A stretch of 64,000 nucleotides of DNA from Shiella aurantiaca (lineage in GTDB: Bacteria > Bacteroidota > Bacteroidia > Cytophagales > Cyclobacteriaceae), in contig JAUHJS010000002.1 of NCBI GenBank assembly GCA_030412945.1, positions 74,022-138,021 on the forward strand, in the 5' to 3' direction. Shown in pieces: positions 7,745 to 16,410 of the stretch. The translations under genes and the position numbers were made by a program. The notes under the pieces are model-generated. The model had not been told where the DNA came from. It did no database searches and saw only the letters and a list, made by a program, of their open reading frames with translations. Positions within the stretch are counted from its first letter, which is position 1. Every line of letters begins with the position of its first letter.

Positions 7745-10645
7745 ATGTCTGAAGATAAAATGATGAGGTTAAGCCAAGTGGCAAGGAAGCTGAACGTAGG
7801 TACATCTACGATCATAGACCACCTTGCTTCTAAAGGCCATGAGGTTGAAAATAATCCGAACTCCAAAATAACTATTGACCTTTTTAATATGTTGGCGAAA
7901 GAGTTTGCCTCTTCTGCCATGGAAAAGGAGGAAGCCTCTAGTCTCACCATTGGAAAGAAACACAACGATTTAGTGATCGATGGCGACCCAGTGATAGAAC
8001 CTTCTACCAAAGAAAGAGAGAAGGATGAAGAGCAGGAGATATTGATTAAAAATGTATCTGTTCCTAAGCAGGAAGAAAAGCCAGCCGCTAAAGAAGACGA
8101 GAAAGTTACCCTAGCGGGGAGTCATAAATTGCAAGGCATTAAGGTGCTGGGCAAAATTGATCTCGACAAAAAAGAGAAGCCTGCCGAGCCAGCTGCTCCC
8201 GCACCGAAAGCGGAAGAGCCTAAGAAAGAAGAGCCCAAAGCGCCTGCTCCGAAAGTAGAAGCGGCTCCAGCTCCAAAGGTGGAAGTTCCTAAAGAGGAAG
8301 TGAAACCTAAGGTGGAGGCTGTGAAGGAAGAGCCTAAGAAAGAGGCTCCTAAAGAGCCCGTAAAAGAAACTCCTGCTCCTCCAAAAGTTGAAGCCAAGAC
8401 GGAAGAAACGCCTGCTGCTCCTGAAGAATCACAATTGATTGAGGCGAAAGCAGATACCTTGAAAGGACTTACCGTGCTAGGTAAGATAGAGTTACCTTCT
8501 CGTAAGGAGAAGCCTGTGGCTTCATCAGACGACCGCGACAAGAAGAAAGGCAAACGCCCGCGTAAGCGTATCAATAAACCCGGTGAAGGCGATAATCGTC
8601 CGGCTGGTGGCGGACAAGGAAATGCCCAAGGTGGCGGTCCTAACCGTGGCAATCAGCAAGCGCGTCCGGGCAATAAAAATGCCCAGGGAAACTTCAAGAA
8701 AGTAGACAAGCTGGCCAAGGAGGATGTAAGCGATAAAGAAATTCAAGATCAGATAAAGGCCACTTTGGCCAAACTAAGCGGTGGAGGTACCAAAAAAGGT
8801 GCTAGTGCTGTAAACCGTAGTAAATATCGGAGAGATAAGCGTTCCGCTGCGGCAGAAGCCGAAGAGGAAAGAATGCTTGCCGCTCAGGAGGATGCAAAAA
8901 TTTTGAAGGTGAACGAGTTTATCTCGGCTAACGATTTGGCTACTCTTATGGACGTATCGGTAAATCAAGTAATTTCTACTTGTATGAGCTTGGGTATGTT
9001 CGTATCCATCAACCAGCGTCTCGATGCCGAAGCCATTACCATTATTGCCGATGAATTTGGCTATGATGTGCAATTTGCTTCTACGGAAGAAGAAGCTGAT
9101 ATCTTGGAAGAAGATGATGCACCAGAGGATTTGAAGCCACGTGCACCTATCGTTACCATCATGGGTCACGTAGATCACGGTAAAACCTCTTTGCTCGATT
9201 ATATCCGTAATACCAAGGTAACAGCCGGAGAGGCCGGAGGTATCACCCAGCACATTGGTGCTTATGATGTGACTACCGATACTGGAAAACGCATTACCTT
9301 CTTAGATACGCCTGGTCACGAAGCCTTTACGGCCATGCGTGCAAGGGGTGCCAAAGTTACCGATATCGTAATTATTGTGGTGGCGGCTGATGATAACGTG
9401 ATGCCTCAAACCAAAGAGGCCATCAACCACGCACAAGTGGCGGGTGTACCTATCGTAATCGCTATCAACAAAATAGATAAGCCTAACGCCAATCCGGATA
9501 AGATTAAGGAAGAACTTTCTAAAATCAACATCTTGGTGGAAGACTGGGGCGGTAAATACCAGTGTCAGCACATTTCGGCCAAAACCGGAGTGGGTATTGA
9601 CGACCTATTAGAGAAAGTGCTTCTTGAAGCGGAATTGCTTGACCTGAAAGCCAATCCTGATAAGAAGGCGGTAGCCACTGTGGTAGAAGCGTCTTTGGAT
9701 AAAGGAAGAGGCTATGTAGCTACTGTGCTTGTAGAGTCAGGTACGCTTCATGTAGGTGATATCATTCTGGCGGGTTCTAACCACGGTCGTGTTAAGGCCA
9801 TGTTTGACCATAAGGGTCAGAAAATGAAAGAAGCCGGTCCTTCTATGCCTGTATTGATATTGGGCTTAGACGGTGCCCCTCAGTCGGGTGATAAGATGCA
9901 CGTGATGGATACAGAGCGTGAAGCCCGCGAACTTTCCAATAAGAGAGAGCAATTGCTTCGTGAGCAAAGCATACGTACCAAGAAACATATTACCTTGGAT
10001 GAGATTGGAAGACGTTTGGCTATCGGATCGTTCAAAGAACTGAATGTGATTGTGAAAGCCGACTTCGATGGTTCGGTTGAGGCACTTTCTGATTCATTGT
10101 TGAAACTTTCTACTACAGAGGTGCAAGTAAATATCATTCACAAAGGGGTGGGTCAGATTTCTGAATCCGATGTATTGTTAGCTTCTGCTTCTGATGCCAT
10201 TATCGTTGGTTTCCAGGTTCGTCCTTCTTCTAGTGCCCGTAAGTTGGCCGAGAACGAGCAAATTGAAATCCGCTTGTACTCTATCATCTACGATGCCATC
10301 AATGAGGTGAAAGATGCGATGGAAGGGATGTTGGCGCCTAAGATTGAGGAAGTTATCACCGCTACCATACAGGTGCGGGAGGTGTTTAAAATCTCGAAAG
10401 TCGGAACTGTGGCCGGATGTATGGTTACCGATGGAACGCTTAAGCGTAGCCATCAGGTGCGCTTGATTCGCGATGGTATTGTGGTCTTTACTGGTAAGGT
10501 AGATGCCCTGAAACGCTTCAAAGAAGATGTGGCTGAGGTTCGTCAGAACTATGAGTGCGGTATTAGCTTAAAAGGCTTTAACGACATCATGGTAGGAGAC
10601 GAGATTGAAGGCTTTGAAGAAAAAGAAGTAAAAAGAACGCTTTAA
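7745..10645 (+). CDS. infB: Translation initiation factor IF-2
   Basis: IF-2 is the GTPase that brings initiator tRNA to the ribosome. The 966-residue protein has an N-terminal IF2N-type segment ([21 protein letters not shown]). A long Lys/Glu/Pro/Ala-rich linker runs from about residues 130 to 330, and a second IF2N-like domain follows. The G domain starts near residue 473 ([33 protein letters not shown]), then the beta-barrel and C-terminal fMet-tRNA-binding domains. The low-complexity linker is normal for this family. It is the last gene of the operon and ends at a strong terminator. Confidence 0.97.
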   Translation: MSEDKMMRLSQVARKLNVGTSTIIDHLASKGHEVENNPNSKITIDLFNMLAKEFASSAMEKEEASSLTIGKKHNDLVIDGDPVIEPSTKEREKDEEQEILIKNVSVPKQEEKPAAKEDEKVTLAGSHKLQGIKVLGKIDLDKKEKPAEPAAPAPKAEEPKKEEPKAPAPKVEAAPAPKVEVPKEEVKPKVEAVKEEPKKEAPKEPVKETPAPPKVEAKTEETPAAPEESQLIEAKADTLKGLTVLGKIELPSRKEKPVASSDDRDKKKGKRPRKRINKPGEGDNRPAGGGQGNAQGGGPNRGNQQARPGNKNAQGNFKKVDKLAKEDVSDKEIQDQIKATLAKLSGGGTKKGASAVNRSKYRRDKRSAAAEAEEERMLAAQEDAKILKVNEFISANDLATLMDVSVNQVISTCMSLGMFVSINQRLDAEAITIIADEFGYDVQFASTEEEADILEEDDAPEDLKPRAPIVTIMGHVDHGKTSLLDYIRNTKVTAGEAGGITQHIGAYDVTTDTGKRITFLDTPGHEAFTAMRARGAKVTDIVIIVVAADDNVMPQTKEAINHAQVAGVPIVIAINKIDKPNANPDKIKEELSKINILVEDWGGKYQCQHISAKTGVGIDDLLEKVLLEAELLDLKANPDKKAVATVVEASLDKGRGYVATVLVESGTLHVGDIILAGSNHGRVKAMFDHKGQKMKEAGPSMPVLILGLDGAPQSGDKMHVMDTEREARELSNKREQLLREQSIRTKKHITLDEIGRRLAIGSFKELNVIVKADFDGSVEALSDSLLKLSTTEVQVNIIHKGVGQISESDVLLASASDAIIVGFQVRPSSSARKLAENEQIEIRLYSIIYDAINEVKDAMEGMLAPKIEEVITATIQVREVFKISKVGTVAGCMVTDGTLKRSHQVRLIRDGIVVFTGKVDALKRFKEDVAEVRQNYECGISLKGFNDIMVGDEIEGFEEKEVKRTL

Positions 10646-10666
10646 TAGGCGATATAGATACCAAAG

Positions 10667-10698
10667 AAAAGGGTCGGCTTATATAAGTCGACCCTTTT
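10667..10698 (+). terminator. Terminator of the rimP-nusA-infB operon
   Basis: A near-perfect stem of about 14 bp (AAAAGGGTCGGCTT with its complement, one G-T pair, tiny ATAT loop) ends in a T run. It lies 22 bases after the infB stop. Confidence 0.85.
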
Positions 10699-10740
10699 TT
10701 ATTATATGGTGATAGGTTTTTCGAAAGAAAACCCAATCCA

Positions 10741-11463
10741 TTACACTAAGAATTCTTTCAAATCTTCCAGTTTGATTTTTCCTTCATAATAGGCACGGCC
10801 AAAGATTACTGCAAACACGCCCATTTCATTGAGTTGGCGAATGTCGTCTACATGGCGCACGCCACCACTAGCAAGGATACAGATATTTGGGAAGCGTTTT
10901 AAAATATCAGCATAAAGGTCAAAAGCGGGTCCTTCCATCACACCATCCTTCGAAATGTCGGTGGTTTTTACATATTTCAGTCCACGGTTGTAGAAAAACT
11001 CTATGTGCTCGAATAGGTCAATCTGGGTGGCTTTTTGCCAACCTTTTACCGCAATTTTATTGTTTTGCGCATCGGCACTAAGTGTCATTTTTTCGCGGCC
11101 GTAGGAAAGCACCCAAGAAGCAAACTGCTCAGGGTCTTGGTGTGCAATAGTACCTGCTGTGATATATTTAGCCCCATACTCAAAGGCTTTCATTACATCA
11201 CCATCCGTCATTACACCTCCTGTAAAATCTACCTCTAGGTTAGTATGGCCTGCTATGGCCTCCAAGGCATGATAGGCTACTGGTTCGCCTTTCAGGGCAC
11301 CATCCAAATCCACCAAGTGTACCACCTTAATCCCGTGGTCTTCAAATCGCTTGGCTACATCTAATGGGTTAGAGTCATACACCTTTTCGCTAGAAAAGTC
11401 ACCTTGTTTTAAGCGTACCACTTTGCCTTCAATAATGGTAATGGATGGAATAATCTGAATCAT
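10741..11463 (-). CDS. Orphan HisA-like TIM-barrel protein with altered catalytic residue
   Basis: The 240-residue protein is clearly a HisA/HisF-type half-barrel repeat TIM barrel: KVVRLKQGDF, VHLVDLDGALKG, DFTGGVMTDGDV, TDISKDGVMEGP and LASGGVRHVDD are all HisA landmarks. True HisA has a catalytic Asp in the opening PAIDL motif. Here the segment reads IPSITIIEG, so residue 9 is Thr. The second catalytic Asp (D131 in SADAQ) and the TTD motif are kept. No other his gene is nearby. It may be a paralogue with a different substrate; histidine biosynthesis should not be assumed. A TATTTTTG -7 box lies on the minus strand at 11490-11483. Confidence 0.85.
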   Translation of the reverse strand: MIQIIPSITIIEGKVVRLKQGDFSSEKVYDSNPLDVAKRFEDHGIKVVHLVDLDGALKGEPVAYHALEAIAGHTNLEVDFTGGVMTDGDVMKAFEYGAKYITAGTIAHQDPEQFASWVLSYGREKMTLSADAQNNKIAVKGWQKATQIDLFEHIEFFYNRGLKYVKTTDISKDGVMEGPAFDLYADILKRFPNICILASGGVRHVDDIRQLNEMGVFAVIFGRAYYEGKIKLEDLKEFLV

Positions 11464-11482
11464 GTACGAATGAGTTTATAAC

Positions 11483-11490
11483 CAAAAATA
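11483..11490 (-). promoter_or_regulatory. -7 box for the HisA-like gene
   Basis: TATTTTTG, read on the minus strand, is an exact TAnnTTTG match 19 bases upstream of the ATG at 11463. Confidence 0.55.
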
Positions 11491-11671
11491 CGCAACCCGA
11501 TTGAATAATTATCAGCTTGCTCTTTAAGTATTTTTTATGATTTGCGCAGGCTTATTTTAAAGCCATATCGCCAAAATGGGGAAGAAATGGAAACCAAGTA
11601 GGTAAAATATAGAACCCGTTGCACCTATTTGGGCACTTGGTAAATCCATAGCAGGGTTGAAAATACACTTT

Positions 11672-12358
11672 TTAATCCAATTTGACAAGTTTGAATCCTT
11701 GTCCGTGTTGGGTCATGATTTGGATGGTTTCCTCCTCGCGGAGCATTTTGCGGAGCTTGCTGATGTACACATCCATGCTGCGGGCATTGAAGTAGCTATC
11801 GTCTCCCCAAATCTTTTGAAGGGCATAGTTTCGGTTAACTACTTGGTTCAGGTGAAGGCAAAATAGCTCCAGTAATTCACTTTCCTTTGAGGTGAGCTTA
11901 TAGAGTTGGGTGGGAGTTTGAAGTTGTTTCCTTTCGGTGTCAAAAGTTAAGCGGCCCAAGGTGTAAGTCTTTTCTTTGATGGCGGCACTGATTCCCTGTG
12001 TACGCTTAAGAATCGCCTTAATGCGAAGCAGCAGCTCCTCCATGCTGAAAGGCTTGGTTAGGTAGTCGTCCGCCCCAATCTTAAAGCCTTCCAAGGTATC
12101 CTCTTTCATTGATTTAGCAGTGAGAAAAAGAATAGGGATGCGCGTATCGATGGCCCTGATTTCTTTAGCCAGCGTGAAGCCGTCTTTTTTGGGCATCATT
12201 ACATCCAAGATACATAGTTGAAAAGGTTCGTTGCGGTAAGCCTCCCATCCGGCTTCGCCATCGCGTTTGAGCATAGTTTCATACCCTTTTAGGTGTAAGT
12301 ATTCCTGAAGGATTTGTCCCAAGTTGGGGTCGTCTTCTACGAGTAGGATTTTGCTCAT
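11672..12358 (-). CDS. OmpR-family response regulator
   Basis: This is a DNA-binding response regulator of 228 residues. The receiver domain carries the acidic pair (LLVEDDPNLG), the phospho-acceptor Asp in LCILDVMMPKKDG, the Thr in FLTAKS and the Lys in YLTKPFS. The C-terminal winged helix includes LTSKESELLELFCLH and ARSMDVYISKLRKML. It overlaps the histidine kinase gene by ATGA (12355-12358), so the two form a coupled pair. The likely target is the divergent gene at 14195, whose promoter holds phased direct repeats suited to OmpR/PhoB-type dimers. Confidence 0.93.
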   Translation of the reverse strand: MSKILLVEDDPNLGQILQEYLHLKGYETMLKRDGEAGWEAYRNEPFQLCILDVMMPKKDGFTLAKEIRAIDTRIPILFLTAKSMKEDTLEGFKIGADDYLTKPFSMEELLLRIKAILKRTQGISAAIKEKTYTLGRLTFDTERKQLQTPTQLYKLTSKESELLELFCLHLNQVVNRNYALQKIWGDDSYFNARSMDVYISKLRKMLREEETIQIMTQHGQGFKLVKLD

Positions 12359-14055
12359 GGCTTGGTGGGGATGAATAGTTCGAAACTGCTTCCTTTATTG
12401 ACTTCACTTTGCACCTGTATGCTCCCTTGGTGGGCTTCAATCATGGTTTTGACATAAGCGAGCCCAAGCCCAAAGCCCTTCACATTGTGCAAGTTGCCCG
12501 TAGGCACACGATAGAATTTTTCAAATATCTTTTGGATGGCCTCACGGCTCATGCCCATGCCTTTATCTTCCACTCGGATGTGCAGGCCAAGGGAGGAGTT
12601 GAACGTACTAATGGTTATTTCAGGCACTTGAGGCGAGTATTTATTGGCATTGTCGAGCAGGTTGAAAATGATATTGGTCAGATGCACTTCATCGCCCATC
12701 ACATGAGGTCTTTCGGCTTGAAGCTGAAGTCTGATGCTTCCGTTGCGATTTTCCACTTGAAGTCGGATGTTTTCCACCGCTCCGGTTATGATTTCGTGCA
12801 TATCCAGTGCTTCCAATTTGAGAGAGAAATCGCCTTTATCGAGGGTGGCAATTTGAAGTACACGTTCCACTTGCGCCCCCAGGCGCTTGTTTTCATCTTC
12901 AATTACCTTGAGGTAGCGTTGCATAAACGATTCATTTTTGCGGATATCTTGATCTTGCAAAGCCTCACAGGCCAAGGCCACCGTGGCAATGGGCGTTTTG
13001 AACTCGTGAGTCATGTTATTAATGAAATCATTTTTGATTTCCGATAGCTTCTTTTGACGGATGATGGTTTGGATTGCATACCAGAAGCAGAACACAATAA
13101 TCCCAATCAACACTATCGAACTGGCCATAGTAAGCCAGCTTTGACTCAAAATATACTGGCGCTTGCCCGGAAAGTGTACAGAGAGCAGGTGTGCCGGCCC
13201 CCAAACATCACCTTGATACAAGCCCACTTTAAATCCATTGCTCAAAGTAGCTCGTGGATTGTGGCTATGGCTGGCGGTGATAAACTGACGACTGGGTTTT
13301 TGCCAAACTACAAATTCATAAGGAAGGGTAATTCCTCTGTTACTAAGCGACAAATGTATCAGACTATCGAGCAAAAGACTATCGAAGCGCATGTGGGCAT
13401 TCTGCTCGCTGGCCAGCAGGTCGTTTAATACTTTTGTGACCATAGCCGATTTCTGTTCGATGCGTTTCCGGCTTTCCCGAATAGCTCGAATAGAATCGCG
13501 CATCATATGTTTACGAAAACGCAGCGGCTGCTGAGGTGATGCCGGAGGGCTCACCTGTACCCTGACTTTTTCTTTTGGCCCTACCATTACAATGGTTCTT
13601 TCCGATTCGGCCTCCTCCGGATTTACGATGGTCACTTCCTTGGTTTCTGTGGAGGTGCTCCATTCAAACACCATAGAATTGGAGAAATGCTCCGCATGAA
13701 GCTGCTCCGCTTGGTGCCTCTGTTCCTCCGCTTGCTCATGAAGAGCCTCTGCTTGCATGGCTTCCGCACGATATATCCAATGCTGTGTTTGTTCCTCTTG
13801 CATTTCTTTGAGCAAAGTATCTTCAAAGGCTTTTTCCCATTGTTGGAACACATCGTTACGGTAGTTGAACTGGCGGGCTACCTCTAGTCTTTCCAAATGG
13901 GTAGATACTTCCAATAGCGCATCTTGCACATCTTTTTCAAAGCGTTCGTGGCTAAGGCGAATGGCATTACGAATCCAGTACATCTGAAAACCCACCAGTC
14001 CTAACAGGGCCAGGGTCATTAAGCTGATGATAATACGGATTTGTCTTTTGTTCAC
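12355..14055 (-). CDS. Membrane sensor histidine kinase, partner of the OmpR regulator
   Basis: The 566-residue kinase has an N-terminal membrane segment (IRIIISLMTLALLGLVGFQM), then a long extracytoplasmic domain rich in Gln, Glu and His from about residues 30 to 310. A second membrane segment (SIVLIGIIVFCFWYAI) follows, then HisKA with FINNMTHEFKTPIATV (the phospho-His) and HATPase with NIIFNLLDNANKYS, EDKGMGMS and GFGLGLAYVK. No HAMP or PAS domain is obvious. The ectodomain is mostly helical, with runs such as EQRHQAEQLHAEH, which resembles the composition of the divergent exported protein. The kinase precedes the regulator with a 4-base overlap. Confidence 0.93.
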   Translation of the reverse strand: MNKRQIRIIISLMTLALLGLVGFQMYWIRNAIRLSHERFEKDVQDALLEVSTHLERLEVARQFNYRNDVFQQWEKAFEDTLLKEMQEEQTQHWIYRAEAMQAEALHEQAEEQRHQAEQLHAEHFSNSMVFEWSTSTETKEVTIVNPEEAESERTIVMVGPKEKVRVQVSPPASPQQPLRFRKHMMRDSIRAIRESRKRIEQKSAMVTKVLNDLLASEQNAHMRFDSLLLDSLIHLSLSNRGITLPYEFVVWQKPSRQFITASHSHNPRATLSNGFKVGLYQGDVWGPAHLLSVHFPGKRQYILSQSWLTMASSIVLIGIIVFCFWYAIQTIIRQKKLSEIKNDFINNMTHEFKTPIATVALACEALQDQDIRKNESFMQRYLKVIEDENKRLGAQVERVLQIATLDKGDFSLKLEALDMHEIITGAVENIRLQVENRNGSIRLQLQAERPHVMGDEVHLTNIIFNLLDNANKYSPQVPEITISTFNSSLGLHIRVEDKGMGMSREAIQKIFEKFYRVPTGNLHNVKGFGLGLAYVKTMIEAHQGSIQVQSEVNKGSSFELFIPTKP

Positions 14056-14107
14056 TGCTGTAAATATTTGCTCTAAAATACGGTATTGTTGGGCGATAGT
14101 CGTGGTT

Positions 14108-14144
14108 TTTAACAGCTTTTAACAAGCTTTAACGCCCTTTTAAC
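14108..14144 (+). promoter_or_regulatory. Four phased TTTAAC direct repeats, candidate response-regulator operator
   Basis: TTTAAC occurs at 14108, 14118, 14128 and 14139, spaced 10, 10 and 11 bases, about one helical turn. Tandem half-sites with this spacing are the usual target of OmpR/PhoB-type regulators. The array ends 22 bases upstream of the -7 box of the divergent gene and could also control the kinase gene at 14055. Confidence 0.65.
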
Positions 14145-14166
14145 AGACCCCGGTTCCCTTTTCAAG

Positions 14167-14174
14167 TACATTTG
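14167..14174 (+). promoter_or_regulatory. -7 box of the Met/His-rich protein gene
   Basis: TACATTTG is an exact TAnnTTTG match 20 bases before the ATG at 14195. No clear TTG lies at the -33 position, which fits a promoter dependent on an activator bound to the TTTAAC array. Confidence 0.65.
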
Positions 14175-14194
14175 ATAAAACAAAAAATACAACT

Positions 14195-15121
14195 ATGAAA
14201 TTCACAACACCTTCACTCACCGCGTTCAGCGCCCTTCTTTTATTGGGGATGAGTCCTATAGGAGCCTGCGCACAAGAAAACACTGATAAAGCCAAGAAAG
14301 AGGAGATTTCTATCGTAATCACCAAAGAGGTAGATGGCGAAACAAAAACCTTTAAACGGACTTATTCCTCTGTGGAAGAGATGCATCAAGATGAAGAATT
14401 GCGTGCTTTCGACCCTCAAATGCCTCCATTTCCTCCTCACCCGCCCAGAGGACGGCACATCATGGTTTTTGGTGATGGAGAAGAATGGGAAGAAGAGTTG
14501 GAGCTTGAAATAGAAGAGGCCATGCAGATGCGCCACAAAGCTATGCGAGAGATGAAGCGCATACATAGCGATAGTCTGCGCGAAGGCCATGCGATGTGGT
14601 ATGCTTGGGACGATGAAGAAAATCCGCGTGTGATGATGTTTAAAGCCGATAGTATGCATAAAATCGCCCGAGATATGCATAGAAAGCACAAGGTAATGGT
14701 GCAGCGAATGATGGAGGAAGATGATTCAATGATGATTATCGATAGAGATGTATGGGTGGAGCGCCACAGAAGGGGAGATTTTGAAGAAAGTAGCATCGCT
14801 TTGTCCGATTTGGAGGATAAGGACAGAACCAAGGCCATCAAAGCATTGGAAACTAAAAACGAATTGAAGCTGGATAATTTCTCTTTCTTTGCCAATAGAC
14901 CAAACGGGCGTGTAGTCTTAGCCTTTGATGCAGCCGAAAAGAAGCCCCTAAAGGTATCTTTGTTCGATAGCCAAGGACAAGAGTTGTACAGTGAATATTA
15001 CCCGATTTTTGAAGGAAAATATAGGAACCAAATCAATCTGCAAAATCGCGAAAAGGGAACCTATTTTCTCAGAATTGAACAGGATGGAAAGGCCACCCTC
15101 AAAAAACTAGAACTAGAGTAA
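14195..15121 (+). CDS. Exported Met/His-rich acidic protein with T9SS-like C-terminal domain
   Basis: I do not recognise a named family. The N-terminus is a Sec signal (LTAFSALLLLGMSPIGACAQ). Residues 85-200 form a charged helical region unusually rich in Met, His, Glu and Asp (for example MQMRHKAMREMKRIH and HKVMVQRMMEEDDSMM). A proline patch (MPPFPPHPPRGRH) comes before it. The last 75 residues look like a beta-rich sorting domain: LFDSQGQELYSEYY and GTYFLRIEQDGK, with a Lys-rich end, as in type IX secretion type A tails. Its position opposite a two-component pair suggests a CpxP/Spy-like envelope stress or metal-binding role; this is inference only. Confidence 0.8.
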   Translation: MKFTTPSLTAFSALLLLGMSPIGACAQENTDKAKKEEISIVITKEVDGETKTFKRTYSSVEEMHQDEELRAFDPQMPPFPPHPPRGRHIMVFGDGEEWEEELELEIEEAMQMRHKAMREMKRIHSDSLREGHAMWYAWDDEENPRVMMFKADSMHKIARDMHRKHKVMVQRMMEEDDSMMIIDRDVWVERHRRGDFEESSIALSDLEDKDRTKAIKALETKNELKLDNFSFFANRPNGRVVLAFDAAEKKPLKVSLFDSQGQELYSEYYPIFEGKYRNQINLQNREKGTYFLRIEQDGKATLKKLELE

Positions 15122-15125
15122 TACT

Positions 15126-15149
15126 AAGGCCAACCTAAGGGTTGGCCTT
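15126..15149 (+). terminator. Terminator after the Met/His-rich gene
   Basis: A perfect 10-bp stem AAGGCCAACC / GGTTGGCCTT with a TAAG loop is followed by a T run, 4 bases after the stop. Confidence 0.85.
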
Positions 15150-15213
15150 TTTTATATAGGAATGATTTATTTTGGTATCTTTATTGCCAAGGCATTTGAA
15201 AAACTAATCCTAT

Positions 15214-16335
15214 ATGAAACGATCCAACTACCTACTTTGGGCTCTTCTTGTACTCTTCCTTGGAGCCTGCGGCATGAAGCACGTAAGCATGAACAGCATG
15301 GTGCCTGCTTCCATCACCTTGCCCCCACATATCAAAACCATCGTATTGGTGGATAGAACCGAACATGAAAAAACCGGACTAGGCACACTGGAAGGCGTAC
15401 TTACCGGTGAAGGCATAGGTGAAGACCAAAATGGGGTGCAAGAAGCCATTTCCTCTTTGCAAAACGGACTTATGAGCTCACCGCGCTATCAGGTTATTCG
15501 TGCTTCTGAGGTATTGAAAGGCAACTCCATGCTGGGCGCTACCTTTCCCGAACCCATCACTTGGAACCAAATCAATATTTTGTGCAGCAAGTACAAGGCC
15601 GATGCAGTAATTGCCCTAGAGCTTTTTGATACCAACTTTATCGTAACCGATGGTAAGCGAAGTGTAAAAAAAGAAGTGGAAGAGAATGGGGTGAAGAAAA
15701 CCATAGATGCCATTGAGTATTATGCCGAAGGGGTGGCCACTGCTAAAATCGGTTTTCGTTTGTACGACCCTAAGAATAAAAATATTGCCGACCAGCAAAC
15801 CTTTAGCCGAACCAACACCTGGGAAGCCAAAGCCAATAGCGTGAAAGATGCCTTGGCAGCACTTATCCAAAAGTCGGAAGCTACACGCTACTTAAGCGGC
15901 TTGGCGGGAAATTCTTACGCCCATAAAATTGCCCCTATGCCCGTGCGCATCAGTCGTGAGTTTTATGGAAAACCCCGAAAAAACCAATACATGCAAGCGG
16001 GTGTGCGCCAATCGGAAGTGGGCCAATGGGAAGAGGCCATTGTGAGCTGGAGACGCGGTATGCTTACAGCCGATGCTAAAACAGCTGGGCGCCTCGCCTA
16101 CAATGTGGCGGTGGGTTTTGAAGTATTGGGCGATTACGCGCAAGCCAAGGCATGGGCCGGAAAATCCTACATTAATTATGGCAATAAAAAGGCTAGAAGC
16201 TATAATGCCATGCTAGAGCAACGTATGCTACAAGAAGATATCGTAAATGAACAAATGCGTATTGAGGAAGATCCGCTTCCCGACACAAGCACCGGAGGTG
16301 GTCAACCTATGCTTAAGCCGAAAAAGAAAAATTAA
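15214..16335 (+). CDS. DUF6340-like lipoprotein
   Basis: This is a 373-residue lipoprotein: MKRSNYLLWALLVLFLGACG has a clear lipobox (LGAC). The middle (ILCSKYKADAVIALELFDT, AKIGFRLYDPKNKNIADQ) and the C-terminal TPR-like segment (QSEVGQWEEAIVSWRRGML, AYNVAVGFEVLGDYAQAKAWA) match the Bacteroidota DUF6340 family, which has no established function. A Pro/Lys-rich tail ends the protein. It stands between two terminators, so it is probably monocistronic. Confidence 0.85.
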   Translation: MKRSNYLLWALLVLFLGACGMKHVSMNSMVPASITLPPHIKTIVLVDRTEHEKTGLGTLEGVLTGEGIGEDQNGVQEAISSLQNGLMSSPRYQVIRASEVLKGNSMLGATFPEPITWNQINILCSKYKADAVIALELFDTNFIVTDGKRSVKKEVEENGVKKTIDAIEYYAEGVATAKIGFRLYDPKNKNIADQQTFSRTNTWEAKANSVKDALAALIQKSEATRYLSGLAGNSYAHKIAPMPVRISREFYGKPRKNQYMQAGVRQSEVGQWEEAIVSWRRGMLTADAKTAGRLAYNVAVGFEVLGDYAQAKAWAGKSYINYGNKKARSYNAMLEQRMLQEDIVNEQMRIEEDPLPDTSTGGGQPMLKPKKKN

Positions 16336-16336
16336 G

Positions 16337-16352
16337 AAGGGAGCAATCCCTT
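16337..16352 (+). terminator. Terminator after the DUF6340-like gene
   Basis: A 6-bp stem AAGGGA / TCCCTT with a GCAA tetraloop is followed by a long T run. Confidence 0.75.
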
Positions 16353-16380
16353 TTTTTATTCCCCATTGCCCCAGATTTTT

Positions 16381-16388
16381 TACTTTTG
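16381..16388 (+). promoter_or_regulatory. -7 box of the GlmU-like gene
   Basis: TACTTTTG matches TAnnTTTG exactly. Transcription would start near 16395, so the gene must start at the ATG at 16411 and not at the upstream in-frame codon at 16366. Confidence 0.65.
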
Positions 16389-16410
16389 TTCTCCATTAAC
16401 TTCTTGCCCT

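Noticed and set aside
8122-8652. 176-codon antisense frame inside infB
   Set aside because: It mirrors the Lys/Glu/Ala/Pro-rich linker of IF-2; its Ser/Gly/Ala-rich product is the complement of that low-complexity DNA and has no start context.
8180-8740. Repetitive KEEP/PAPK coding region as a mobile or repeat element
   Set aside because: Charged Pro/Ala linkers between the N-terminal domains are usual for IF-2 in this phylum.
12409-13047. 212-codon antisense frame opposite the histidine kinase
   Set aside because: It lies wholly within the conserved kinase core, whose coding is certain, and shows no recognisable motif.
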